Origin: Bradyrhizobium sp. MOS002
GTDB lineage: Bacteria; Pseudomonadota; Alphaproteobacteria; Rhizobiales; Xanthobacteraceae
Assembly: GCF_003020115.1 (NCBI RefSeq)
Contig: NZ_PYFX01000023.1
Location: 1 to 64,000, forward strand
Reading direction: 5' to 3'
Length of the DNA: 64,000 nt
Part shown: piece after piece, positions 25,279 through 33,702 of the stretch
How the letters are laid out: the number at the start of each line of letters is the position of its first letter
Numbering within the stretch: the first letter of the stretch is position 1
Made by a program: the position numbers and the translations under genes
Notes under the pieces: generated by a model
Database searches by the model: none
Told to the model about the DNA's origin: nothing
Seen by the model: the letters and a program-made list of their open reading frames with translations, nothing else

Positions 25279-26706
25279 CTAGTGATCGACGAACCTGTCC
25301 TTTGCGGTCAGGACCACACCGCCGGTCTCGTCGCGAGCCGTGAACACCACGTCGCCCCGACCGTCCGCCGACCCCGTCAAAGTCACCCGCAACGCTTCGG
25401 ATGTCTCGGGCCCCACCATGAAGGAGGAACCATTCTGGATGCCGACGATGGCGAGTTTGGCGTCGACGCCGCCGACGGATAGCGTGTAGCTGTGCGGAGC
25501 CGACGACTTGTTCAGAAGCTTGACCGTATAGGCGTTTCGCAGCGATCCGTCCGAGAGCTGGACGGCCACGGGATCGCGGTCGTGCTGAACGGAAAGGATG
25601 GCCGTTGTCTTGGTCGCGAACGCGACGCCTATCGTGGCGGCGAGCCCCACGCATGCGGCGGTCAAGCCGATCGTCTTCGGTCGTACCAGCCTGTTGACCG
25701 GCTGCTCCTTCCGATGGCCCCGCTCGATGTTGTTCCAGCTTTCGTAATCGATCAGACCGCGTGGGCGGCCGAGCTTGGACATGACCCCGTCGCACGCATC
25801 GACGCAGAGCCCGCAGTTGATGCACGCGAAGTTCGGGCCCTCGCGGATGTCGATCCCGATCGGACAGACGGCGACACACTGGCCGCAATCGACGCAATCG
25901 CCGGCCGGCCTGCCTTCGAGCCGGACCGCCGTGGACTTCTTGGCGGACATCCGCTGTTCGCCGCGATAGTCGCGATAGTTCACGGTATAGGCTTCCGGAT
26001 CCCAGATCGCGCCCTGCAACCTTGGCCACGGACACATGAACGTGCAGACCTGATCGCGGGCGAAGCCGGCCAGCCCGTAGGTCGTGCCGGCGAAAACGAC
26101 GATCCAGGTGGACGCGTTCGCGGACGCCTCTCCGGACGCGAAGCCCCGCAGCAGGGCCGGCGCGTCGGTGAAATAGAATATCAGCGTGCCGCCGGTCGCT
26201 AAGGAGATCAGCAGCCAGGCCGCGTGCTTCGCGGCGATCTGGGCGGCGCGTTTCGCAGTGAGCGGGGCATTCCTGTTTTTCAGGCGCAGACGGCGGTCGC
26301 CTTCGATCAGCCGTTCGACCAGCAGGAACAGGTCGGTCCAGACAGTCTGCGGGCAGGCGAAGCCACACCAAAGACGTCCCGCCAGCGCGTTGGTCAAGAT
26401 CAGGATGGTCGCGGCGAACACCATGAGGCCCGTGACGAGGTAGAAATCCTGCGGCCAGATCTCCACGAAGAACGCGTAGAGACGTCCGTTCGCGAAATCG
26501 AGCAGGACGGCCTGGTCCGGCGCGTTGGGCCCGCGATCCCAGCGGATGAACGGGGTGGCGTAGTAGACCGACAGGGTCAGCAGGAGGATCCCCCACTTGA
26601 TCCGTCGGATCGGCCCCTTGACGGACTGGGGTACGACGGGCTGCCCTGCGGCCGCTGCGGCCTTGGCTCGGGTCTTGGCGTGATCGATCTCGATCGTGAG
26701 GGCCAT
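25279..26706 (-). CDS. ccoG: CcoG (FixG/RdxA) cytochrome oxidase assembly protein
   Basis: A 475-residue inner-membrane protein with about five membrane helices. It has a NapH-like CGFACPQTVWTDLF motif, a second CTFMCPWPRLQG, then two 4Fe-4S clusters (CVDCGQCVAVCPIGID and CINCGLCVDAC) and a C-terminal Ig-like periplasmic domain. CcoG reduces Cu(II) for cbb3 oxidase maturation. No ccoNOP or fixHIS genes follow here, so this copy has been recruited near nos and the CuA oxidase and may reduce copper for those enzymes. The start at 26,706 is chosen because MALTIEIDHAKT begins the conserved part. Confidence 0.93.
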   Translation of the reverse strand: MALTIEIDHAKTRAKAAAAAGQPVVPQSVKGPIRRIKWGILLLTLSVYYATPFIRWDRGPNAPDQAVLLDFANGRLYAFFVEIWPQDFYLVTGLMVFAATILILTNALAGRLWCGFACPQTVWTDLFLLVERLIEGDRRLRLKNRNAPLTAKRAAQIAAKHAAWLLISLATGGTLIFYFTDAPALLRGFASGEASANASTWIVVFAGTTYGLAGFARDQVCTFMCPWPRLQGAIWDPEAYTVNYRDYRGEQRMSAKKSTAVRLEGRPAGDCVDCGQCVAVCPIGIDIREGPNFACINCGLCVDACDGVMSKLGRPRGLIDYESWNNIERGHRKEQPVNRLVRPKTIGLTAACVGLAATIGVAFATKTTAILSVQHDRDPVAVQLSDGSLRNAYTVKLLNKSSAPHSYTLSVGGVDAKLAIVGIQNGSSFMVGPETSEALRVTLTGSADGRGDVVFTARDETGGVVLTAKDRFVDH

Positions 26707-26884
26707 GGCGTCAGATCCCCACGGCCGACAGCGGGGTTGGCATGACCTTGCGAAATTCATCGAACACGGCGACCTCCGCACAAACAGGGCGTCGCCCGCT
26801 GAAGGATGGTCTCAAGTCCTGCACGCCGCGACGTTGTCGGGGCAAACTCGACTTCGAACGCGCCGTCCCGGCGCCAAAGGCAAC

Positions 26885-27199
26885 TCAGTTCACGGCCGCG
26901 AACCCGAGTGAAGCCTTGATCGACGGCTCGATGAGATCGGGCGTCCAGGCCGGATCGAAAGTCATCGTCACGTCGGCAAAAACGACCCCCGGGACGGCAG
27001 AAGCGGCTGCCTGCGCCCCTTCCCTCAGAAAACCCGTCGCGGGGCATCCCGGGGTCGTCGCGGTCATGGTGATCCGGACTGCCCCCGCCTCGACGGCGAT
27101 GTCGTAGACGAACCCGAGGTCGACGATGTTCTCCCCGAGCTCCGGATCGATCACGACCCGCAGCGCGTCGCGCACGCGGCCGACGAGCTCGCCGGTCAC
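26885..27199 (-). CDS. DUF59/MIP18-family metal-sulfur cluster assembly protein
   Basis: A 104-residue protein starting at GTG, which overlaps the upstream stop as GTGA. RVRDALRVVIDPELGENIVD followed by LGFVYDIAV, and ATTPGCPATGFL with the conserved Cys, are the marks of the SufT/PaaD DUF59 family, which helps Fe-S cluster assembly or transfer. It is translationally coupled to a DUF2249 protein. In denitrifiers such pairs sit near nir, nor or nos genes (established observation), so a role in maturing Fe-S or metal centres under low oxygen is likely. Confidence 0.85.
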   Translation of the reverse strand: MTGELVGRVRDALRVVIDPELGENIVDLGFVYDIAVEAGAVRITMTATTPGCPATGFLREGAQAAASAVPGVVFADVTMTFDPAWTPDLIEPSIKASLGFAAVN

Positions 27200-27699
27200 G
27201 ACGGGGCCCGGACTGTCAATTCGTAGGTGGCGCCCTCCGGCGTGAACCCGCCCAGCCAGCGGAAGCCTCGCTTTTCCAGCTGCGGAAACAAGAACACCGG
27301 CTCCCGGCGCAGGAACGCCGACAGCGTTTCGCCGGGGCCGAGCTTGTCCGCTTCCGCGAGGATCCTGATCATGGGCTCCGGTGGGTCCAGATCCCTGTTG
27401 TCGAGCGTGACGGCGGGAGCCGGCCAGTTGTCGAAGCTCGATCCGGCCGCTGCGACCTCCTCGGGCCGGGGCTCCCCCGGCGTGAACAGGACTTCCCACT
27501 CGCCGCCTCCAAGGGCCTGCTCCGCATGAGCGAAACCTTTCTTCTCCATCACGGCGAACAGCGGGATCGGCTTAAAGGTCGCATAAAGACGCAATCCCTG
27601 TCCGGGCTCCAGGCCTTGCAGCGCCGACATGATCACCGAGAAAGGCTCGCCTCCAGCGCGCAGGATCGGGCGGACGTCGACGTCGATGTAATCGGTCAT
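27196..27699 (-). CDS. tandem DUF2249 protein
   Basis: A 167-residue protein with two DUF2249 repeats. Residues 1-75 contain DVDVRPILRAGGEPFSVIM, then GLRLYATFKPIPLF and MEKKGFAH. Residues 90-165 repeat the plan with LDNRDLDPPEPMIRI, TLSAFLRREPVFLFPQLEKR and RGFRWLGG. DUF2249 is a TusA-like fold common in denitrification and sulfur loci and thought to handle small redox or sulfur species; no Cys is visible in the first repeat. It overlaps the DUF59 gene by four bases and lies 12 bases after the membrane protein gene at 27,712. Confidence 0.88.
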   Translation of the reverse strand: MTDYIDVDVRPILRAGGEPFSVIMSALQGLEPGQGLRLYATFKPIPLFAVMEKKGFAHAEQALGGGEWEVLFTPGEPRPEEVAAAGSSFDNWPAPAVTLDNRDLDPPEPMIRILAEADKLGPGETLSAFLRREPVFLFPQLEKRGFRWLGGFTPEGATYELTVRAPS

Positions 27700-27711
27700 G
27701 GTGTTCCTCTC

Positions 27712-29049
27712 TCAGTTTCTTGCGAACAGAAGATGCGGCGGGACCGCCCCGGCGGGTAGCCGTAGCGGGCTCGCGACGTCGCAGAGCCGACGGATACGCA
27801 CGATTTCATGGACGATGCCGACGACTCCGACGGTCATCGCAGCCGCCGCCACGCGGAATGCTGTCGGCTCGCCCGCCAACAGGGCCACGGTCCCGAGCCA
27901 GACCGCCGCGTAGTAGACGACGAACCATTTCGTCGCCCGATTCTCGGCGACGAGATCCTGGACGCGCGGCGTGGGAGCGCGGCCCATCACGGGGCCGTAG
28001 GTTTCCAGCCACGTTAGGAACGCGACGATCTTGTAGAGCTTCGCGAGCACCAGACCCGACAGCCACCCAAACACGGCGAGGAAAGCGAAGGCGCCGACAT
28101 GCGGCGTGAAACCGTCGAAAAAGACGAGCGCGACCCCCAGAAGCGCCGCGCCAGCCAGGCTCGCGAACGAAAGCGTCGCCATCCGCATGTTGAGCTCGAG
28201 CTGGCGCCGTTTGCGGTTGCGGAAGATGCCGGCGACGTCGCGCCCGTACAAGCCGGCGCACACGAGGCCCAGAAGCGCGGCGATCGACAGCACGATCGGC
28301 AGACCGGCCGCGAGCCCGATCGCAAGGGCGCCGCCCGCCACGGCGAACGTGACGGCCATCGCTCCCATCGCGAGCGTGACACGGCTTTGCCGGTCGTCGA
28401 CGTCCGGAGCCAGCATGAACATCGCCAGCAGACGGTAGCTGACGCCCATCGCCGTCAAGGTGAGCCAGCCTCCGAGACCGGCGATGGCGTGCAGCGGGAT
28501 GCCGCTCGCGAGAACGGTATCACCGAAAGATCCGGCCCATCCCGAGAGTGCGAAAGCGAAGAACGATCCGAAGACGACGGTGACGCCGAGGCAAGCCAAC
28601 CCGACGAGAACGAAACGCGCCGGTCCCGTCGGGCGCAGCCATGCCGTGAGCCCAAGGTCCACGACGACCAGACCGAAGCCGGCGACCAGCAGAACGGCGC
28701 CGAGCGGCAGCGACCAGAACGCCGTCGGAAGTCGGCCGTCGAGCGAAAGAAACCCTCCGAGCAGCGACAGGAGGCCCACGCTCAGCAGGGCAAGGGCCGG
28801 CAAGGCCCATTTCTCCGCGAACAGCGGCTTGGCCACCAGGACCGGAACGAACTGAAACAAGGCGCCGCACATGGCGAGGCTTAACCAGCCGATGCAGGTG
28901 ACGTGAACGAGAACGAGCGTGTCGGGAGAAGCGATGTCGGCAGTGGGATAGCCGACGCCAACGACCATCATGAACAGCGCGACGAACAACCACGCGAGCG
29001 CCGCCGCGAAGTAGGTCATGGTCCATCGGGAGATGCTGGCGCCGATCAT
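27712..29049 (-). CDS. polytopic membrane protein of the denitrification cluster
   Basis: A 445-residue protein with about 12 membrane helices. It has conserved His-bearing segments (LVLVHVTCIGWLSLAMCG, GIPLHAIAGLGGWLTLTAMG) reminiscent of the non-catalytic cbb3 subunit I-like proteins found next to nnrS. No full set of heme or CuB ligands is present, so it is not an oxidase. It starts three bases after the nnrS stop and precedes the DUF2249 gene by 12 bases, so nnrS, this gene, DUF2249 and DUF59 form one operon. A role in NO or metal handling at the membrane is inferred from context. Confidence 0.75.
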   Translation of the reverse strand: MIGASISRWTMTYFAAALAWLFVALFMMVVGVGYPTADIASPDTLVLVHVTCIGWLSLAMCGALFQFVPVLVAKPLFAEKWALPALALLSVGLLSLLGGFLSLDGRLPTAFWSLPLGAVLLVAGFGLVVVDLGLTAWLRPTGPARFVLVGLACLGVTVVFGSFFAFALSGWAGSFGDTVLASGIPLHAIAGLGGWLTLTAMGVSYRLLAMFMLAPDVDDRQSRVTLAMGAMAVTFAVAGGALAIGLAAGLPIVLSIAALLGLVCAGLYGRDVAGIFRNRKRRQLELNMRMATLSFASLAGAALLGVALVFFDGFTPHVGAFAFLAVFGWLSGLVLAKLYKIVAFLTWLETYGPVMGRAPTPRVQDLVAENRATKWFVVYYAAVWLGTVALLAGEPTAFRVAAAAMTVGVVGIVHEIVRIRRLCDVASPLRLPAGAVPPHLLFARN

Positions 29050-29052
29050 CGA

Positions 29053-30231
29053 TCAGAACTTTCGCGTGCGGCAAAGCAGCGGTGCGTAGGCGAGAGCAAA
29101 GCCGAAGAAGGCGAACGTCCATGCGATGCCTGCCACCGCCAAAAGCGAGACGGAGTGGCTGGGCTCCACCGCCGCGCACATGCGCGCGAGAGCGGCGACC
29201 ACGATGGCCGCGTAGACGGCCTGGACGAGCCCGGATGCCTTCAGCGCCTGACCCGTGTGTCCGAGCGAGGCGCGCGTCATCACCGCGAGAGTCATCGACC
29301 CGATAGCCCCGCCGGTCCAGGCGTGAATGCCGGCACTCGGGACGACGAGATCGACCGCGGAGAGCGCCGAGAGGAAGAAGCCGACGGGAACGAAGGCGTA
29401 GGCCACGTGCAGGATCAGGACGAGGCGATCGGAGAAGGTCCGCTCTCCTGCCCAGCGAACCAAACGGGCCAAGTGGAGAAGCCCTGCGACAGCGAGGGCG
29501 ACCGCGGTCGACCGACCCGACGGATAGATCACCCATGCGGCCAAGGCGCAGAGGCCAGCGACCATCGCGAGCACGTCGAAGCGGTTGAATGGAACCGGAT
29601 GGCGTCCCGGGGGGCGGCGCGCAAGCCAGTTGCGCGTGAAACTCGGCACGATCCTGCCGCCGATGACGCAGACCAGGGTGACGGCGAGGGCAACGCCGGC
29701 GCGCGTCGAAAACTCCGCGAGTCCCGTGATATGAGCCTCGATGTGGAAGGCGACGTTCGCGGCGGCGAGCAGCGAGACGATGGCGACGACCTTCAGGTTG
29801 TTCCACTTGCGTCCGGCTAGTATTTCGCGCGCGGCCGCCGCCGCGAGAAGAACCAGAAACGCGGCGTCGACCGCCAGCGCCATTCGCCAACCGATCACGT
29901 CGGAGAACGAGGTCGCGGCTCTTCCCGCGACCCAGGACCCGAACAGCACCGCCAGCGGCTTGCCCTGGATCGGCAGTCGTCCCGTCCAATTGGGAATTGC
30001 GGTCAAAAGGAACCCCGCTACGACGGCGCTGACGTACCCGAACAGCATCTCATGGACGTGCCAGTCCCGCGGCGCGAACGCGGTCGGCAACGAAAGGTCG
30101 CCGGCGAACGCCGCGAGCCATAACGGAACCGCCGCGCCGGCGTAGATCGCGCCGAACAGGAAAAACGGGCGGAAGCCGTGCGACAGCAGGGCCGGTCCCT
30201 CGTAGTCCCTCAATTTCTGCATCGTCGCCAT
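29053..30231 (-). CDS. nnrS: NnrS family protein
   Basis: A 392-residue inner-membrane heme- and copper-containing protein with about 12 helices. LLSHGFRPFFLFGAIYAG near the start, DWHVHEMLFGYVSAVVAGFL, AIPNWTGR and IGGRIVPSFTRNWLA are NnrS signatures. NnrS is made under NO stress and protects against nitrosative damage. The ATG at 30,231 is preferred over an in-frame start at 30,300. A TTG-N8-CAA box at 30,326 lies about 95 bases upstream, as expected for NnrR/FixK control. It leads the operon nnrS, membrane protein, DUF2249, DUF59. Confidence 0.92.
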   Translation of the reverse strand: MATMQKLRDYEGPALLSHGFRPFFLFGAIYAGAAVPLWLAAFAGDLSLPTAFAPRDWHVHEMLFGYVSAVVAGFLLTAIPNWTGRLPIQGKPLAVLFGSWVAGRAATSFSDVIGWRMALAVDAAFLVLLAAAAAREILAGRKWNNLKVVAIVSLLAAANVAFHIEAHITGLAEFSTRAGVALAVTLVCVIGGRIVPSFTRNWLARRPPGRHPVPFNRFDVLAMVAGLCALAAWVIYPSGRSTAVALAVAGLLHLARLVRWAGERTFSDRLVLILHVAYAFVPVGFFLSALSAVDLVVPSAGIHAWTGGAIGSMTLAVMTRASLGHTGQALKASGLVQAVYAAIVVAALARMCAAVEPSHSVSLLAVAGIAWTFAFFGFALAYAPLLCRTRKF

Positions 30232-30325
30232 GGCGCGCCTTCCAATCGAATTAACGCCAGAATAGGTGGTCGCCGTCGCCCTCTCTTTGTCGAGGCTCAA
30301 ACTAGTGAATCATCCGCCCGCCTGT

Positions 30326-30339
30326 TTGATCGGCGACAA
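30326..30339. promoter_or_regulatory. FNR/NnrR-type box, nnrS and Cys-rich gene
   Basis: TTGATCGGCGACAA fits TTG-N8-CAA. It lies in the 159-bp gap between divergent nnrS (start 30,231) and the 60-residue protein gene (start 30,391), so it could serve either or both. Confidence 0.55.
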
Positions 30340-30390
30340 AGATCAGATCGGAGCCTGGATTATCTACGAACCGTCACAACGGAGAACGAG

Positions 30391-30573
30391 ATGCGGATTT
30401 TCGAGAGACTGCGCGGGAAAGACCGGAGCGACAGCGGTATCGAGCGCAAGCTCGTCGGGAGCGTCGTGACCGACCTCATGGACCGCTTCGACGAAGAAGG
30501 TCCAAGGGAGGTCGTGGAAGAATCCAAACCGAACTGCTGCACATGCTGCTCGGCGGAGGTGAATAACCGATAG
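30391..30573 (+). CDS. 60-residue protein with a CC-x-CC cluster
   Basis: A small protein behind GGAGAACGAG. Residues 1-45 form a charged amphipathic helix (MRIFERLRGKDRSD, LVGSVVTDLMDRFDEEG). The C-terminus PNCCTCCSAEV carries four Cys in five residues, which could bind a metal or an Fe-S cluster, or react with NO. It is divergent from nnrS with a TTG-N8-CAA box between, so it is probably induced by NO or low oxygen. I do not recognise a family. Confidence 0.6.
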   Translation: MRIFERLRGKDRSDSGIERKLVGSVVTDLMDRFDEEGPREVVEESKPNCCTCCSAEVNNR

Positions 30574-30599
30574 CCTGTCCGCGTCAGAAAGGGCCGGGC

Positions 30600-30990
30600 A
30601 TCACATTCAATTGCGCGCTCGACTCCCTTTGCGTTTGGAGTCGTTCCCGAAATTCGCCAGGAGCAGAAGGAGGCGCGCCAGCCGTTTTTCACTGGAATTA
30701 AAGAGCTGGTCGATCAGATCTTCTTCAACACGACTGTTTCGGGTGAGCAGGTAACTCATGAACAGTTCGGAAAACTTGGAGCTGGTCGTGCAGCGCCGCG
30801 AGCATGGCCGTTTTCGTGATCACCGTGATCAGCGATGCCTCCATCGCTGTCGTCGTTGCACTCCGGAGCGAATGGCCGTTCATGCAGCCTTCGCCGAAGA
30901 ATTGGCCTGGCTCCAGGATTCCGACAACGGCTTCCTTGCCTTGCTCGGACATGACGACGACCTTCACCCGGCCTTTTTGGATAAGGAAAC
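30600..30990 (-). pseudogene. truncated and frameshifted Crp/Fnr regulator
   Basis: The reverse strand encodes FLIQKGRVKVVVMSEQGKEA and GILEPGQFFGEGCMNGH, part of a cyclic-nucleotide-binding domain, then after an indel near 30,780 SELFMSYLLTRNSRVEEDLI and DQLFNSSEKRLARLLLLLA. These match one Crp/Fnr branch common in Bradyrhizobium. Both the first 50 residues and the C-terminal HTH are missing. It is a fossil and cannot bind DNA. Confidence 0.8.
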
Positions 30991-30999
30991 CTAGTCAAA

Positions 31000-31613
31000 C
31001 GTGATCTTTGGAGAGTGAGCAATTTTGCTCAGACATCCGAACGTGGACATGCAATTTCTGCCACCACCGGGGTTTTGCTCGCCCTCCCGGGGCTGGAAAT
31101 GCCGCCGTCCGCGACGCATTTCAGCGGGCGGCGCTTTTTGCTAAGCGGCTAGACGCCTTCCCGATCGAACTTGACGATGACGTCCTCTCCGTTCTCACCT
31201 TGGAACGCCGCCGCGCAACGTGCCCTTTATGGTCTCGAGTTGTGGCCCTTGTCGGCACTACGAACTTGACCGTGTCACCGGTGCGATCTTGGCCAAGCCG
31301 ACTCGAACACCATCGTGGCGCTGTCGGTGCCCTTCCTTGGCAACTTCTCCTCCACTTCGGCGGCGTGCGGGGCGCCGCGGCCAAGCCGAAGTCTGCCCAG
31401 CGTGGCGGTCTTTTCCATCTGTCTTTTTCATCTGTTTTTTCCCGAAAGGGCCGCCTGGTTTCGCCGGGCCTCGACAAGCCGATAGGCCGCACGGCATCTC
31501 CAAGATTGCGCCAGCGCAAGTTCCGGGAAGGCTTTCCGAAGTAGACAGCTGGCGCTGCCGTTGAGGCTTGCCCGGAGTGCGGGTAGTCTTTCGGCCGCAC
31601 TCGAGGGGTTCCC
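31000..31613. other. 610-bp stretch without a supportable gene
   Basis: Three overlapping frames (31,008-31,544, 31,121-31,645 and 31,258-31,623) are open, but none shows a motif or ribosome binding site. The region separates the Crp/Fnr fossil from the intact regulator and probably holds the latter's promoter. Confidence 0.45.
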
Positions 31614-32336
31614 ATGGCCGCAATTGACCGGTCGCTAGTGGCCAATCTGCCGATGTTTGCCGGGTTGTCGCCCGCTGAGCAGGACGAGCTGCTGCGCGAG
31701 GCCCGCTCGGTCAGGTACTCGAAGGGCAGCGCGGTTTTCGACCAGGGCGCCCCCGCCGAGCGGTTCTTCCTTCTGCTGCATGGCCATCTTCGCGTCGAAA
31801 AGACGACCGCGCAAGGTCAGCAGACAGTGGTCCGCTACGTCTCCGCCGGCGAACTCTTCGGCGTGGCGCAAGCCATGAACATGACCCACTATCCCGCGAC
31901 TTCCGTCGCCGCCGTCGACAGCATCGCGCTGTCGTGGCCCTCGTCCTCCTGGCAGCGGCTAATCGTCAAATATCCCACGCTTGCGGCGAGCGCGCTTGAG
32001 ACGGTCGGCAGCCGGCTTCAGGACACCCAGGCGCGCGTCATCGAGATCTCGAACGAGCACGTGGAGCAGCGGGTGGCGCATGCGCTGCTGCGCCTCGCCA
32101 AGCAGGCCGGTAAGAAGGTCGATGCCGGGGTCGAGATCGACTTTCCGATCAGCCGTCAGGATATCGCCGAAATGACGGGGACGACGCTGCACACAGTCAG
32201 CCGGATTCTCAGCGCCTGGGAAACCGAAGGTCTCGTCGAGGGCGGCAGGCAGCGCATCGTGCTTCGCGATGCGCACCGCTTGCAGGGCCTCGCCGAAGGC
32301 GAAGAAGCCATACAGGTTCGCCGGCGCGGCCCCTAG
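31614..32336 (+). CDS. Crp/Fnr family regulator, NnrR/Dnr-like
   Basis: A 240-residue activator. The cyclic-nucleotide-binding-fold sensor domain (about 15-140, FDQGAPAERFFLLLHGHLRV) is followed by a dimerisation helix and the Crp-type HTH DFPISRQDIAEMTG, TLHTVSRILSAWE and a QRIVLRD wing. There is no Cys in the protein, so it cannot carry the FNR iron-sulfur cluster. This fits NO-sensing NnrR/Dnr proteins. It lies between nnrS and nos and probably acts on the TTG-N8-CAA boxes at 30,326, 33,585 and 44,171. It could instead be another heme- or redox-sensing member. Confidence 0.85.
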   Translation: MAAIDRSLVANLPMFAGLSPAEQDELLREARSVRYSKGSAVFDQGAPAERFFLLLHGHLRVEKTTAQGQQTVVRYVSAGELFGVAQAMNMTHYPATSVAAVDSIALSWPSSSWQRLIVKYPTLAASALETVGSRLQDTQARVIEISNEHVEQRVAHALLRLAKQAGKKVDAGVEIDFPISRQDIAEMTGTTLHTVSRILSAWETEGLVEGGRQRIVLRDAHRLQGLAEGEEAIQVRRRGP

Positions 32337-32625
32337 GGGAACGTGCCCATGACCGGAGTCAACTAGAAGATGCCTCGTCCTGCGCCAGCCCGGTTGACGC
32401 GGACGCGATCGGCGGTTCTGCAGCTTGGTCGCAGCACGAAGCTGCCGGATCAGCGAAATCAGCCCAGAATCCATCGAATCTCGATCAGTTGGCGGGGCCT
32501 GTAAGCAGCTATGAGTACGTGATGGAGGACCAGAACTGCTGCTGGTCAACGCGCGGGCCGGAGCATCGCGGACGCAATCCATCTCCATCGCCGTCTCTGA
32601 ATCTCCTCAGCAGCGATCGGCCGCC

Positions 32626-33507
32626 TTAGTCCTGGCTGAGCGAACGCAGCCAAGCCAAACGCGAGATCGCTCTCTCCGCGAGCCGCTGCAGCATTTCGAC
32701 GCGCTCGGCATCGCCGGAGCGCTCGGCACCTTCGAGATAGGCGTCGGCCAGCGCCTCGGCGATCGTCGGCGCGTCCCGCTGCTCGAGCGTCTCCGGAAAG
32801 CTTCCGAAATCGCCGACCTCGTCGGCCATCCGCATGGTCGTTTCGCGGAGCTCGCGCGTGCGCACCGCAGCCGCCCCTTCCAGACGCCGCTCGAGCGCCG
32901 CAAGATGCGTCGCGAGGCAAAGCTCAAGCCTTCGCGCCTCGGTCCGCTCCGCGGGTAGGCGCGCTTCGTCTGCCCGTTCCCGTCCGTGCTCTCGATGATA
33001 GGCACGTCGCCGCTCCTTGCGCAGCGTCGCGACGTGGCCGAGCTCTTCCTTGGCCATCGCCTCCGAAGCCTTCTTGATCTCGGGATCCTTCGAATACGCG
33101 GCCAGATAGGACCAGAAGGCGAAGGCGCGTTCCTCGTTGCGCACCGCCATCGCGAGCGCGTGGTAAGGCGTCATCAGGTTCGAAGCCTTGATCTCGGCTG
33201 TGGCGTCACTGTCGAACGTCTCGGGCGCCTCCCAGCGAACAAGGGCTGGATCTGGCAGCTTCCCGCGGCGCGACTGTGACCAGCGCTGCACGCTGTCGAC
33301 ATGTTCGCGTTCGGCCGCCGCCAAATCGGAGAAGACCGTCAGCAGGTCGAAACGGTCCTGACGTCGCATCTCTTCGGCGAGTTCCCCGTACTTGGTCGCG
33401 GCCTCCTGCTCCATAGCGTTAGCGAGCGCAAACAGTTCGTCGAGCGACTGCAGCGTCCCCGCCGGTTCCATCTTCAAGAGCGTCGTTCGCAGCAACGGCA
33501 TGATCAT
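32626..33507 (-). CDS. ferritin-like (rubrerythrin-type) domain protein
   Basis: A 293-residue protein. Residues about 20-165 form a four-helix diiron domain: ANAMEQEAATKYGELAEEM with the first Glu pair, AAAEREHVDSV with ExxH, AVRNEERAFAFWSYLA, and MAKEELGHVATLRKE with the second ExxH. The C-terminal half is a long charged helical region. Such proteins store iron or detoxify peroxide and NO. It is divergent from nosR and shares the FixK-like box at 33,585. The start at 33,507 follows GAGGAAT; the frame continues nine residues upstream. Confidence 0.82.
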   Translation of the reverse strand: MIMPLLRTTLLKMEPAGTLQSLDELFALANAMEQEAATKYGELAEEMRRQDRFDLLTVFSDLAAAEREHVDSVQRWSQSRRGKLPDPALVRWEAPETFDSDATAEIKASNLMTPYHALAMAVRNEERAFAFWSYLAAYSKDPEIKKASEAMAKEELGHVATLRKERRRAYHREHGRERADEARLPAERTEARRLELCLATHLAALERRLEGAAAVRTRELRETTMRMADEVGDFGSFPETLEQRDAPTIAEALADAYLEGAERSGDAERVEMLQRLAERAISRLAWLRSLSQD

Positions 33508-33584
33508 ATTCCTCGGCTGTTTGATGCAGCGCAAATTGCGAGGCCATTCTTATCATTACATAGACCCTCTTGACGCAGCACGAT

Positions 33585-33598
33585 TTGCGTTGGCTCAA
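33585..33598. promoter_or_regulatory. FixK/NnrR box upstream of nosR
   Basis: TTGCGTTGGCTCAA fits TTG(A/C)-N6-(T/G)CAA exactly. It is centred about 110 bases upstream of nosR and about 85 upstream of the divergent ferritin-like gene. Confidence 0.7.
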
Positions 33599-33702
33599 TC
33601 GGTCCGCCCGTCCGGCGTCAACGACGATCCCGGGACATCAAACATCAAAATTCGAATGGAATGAGCGTGCTCGGGCAGACCCGTTGCGCTTTGAGGTACT
33701 CC

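Noticed and set aside
28099..28884. Long forward frame of 261 residues with many Glu, Arg and Gln
   Set aside because: Shadow of the reverse-strand membrane protein gene, which has clear helices.
31121..31645. 174-residue reverse frame before the NnrR-like gene
   Set aside because: Arg/Ser/Thr-rich with no family resemblance; overlaps the start of the real regulator.
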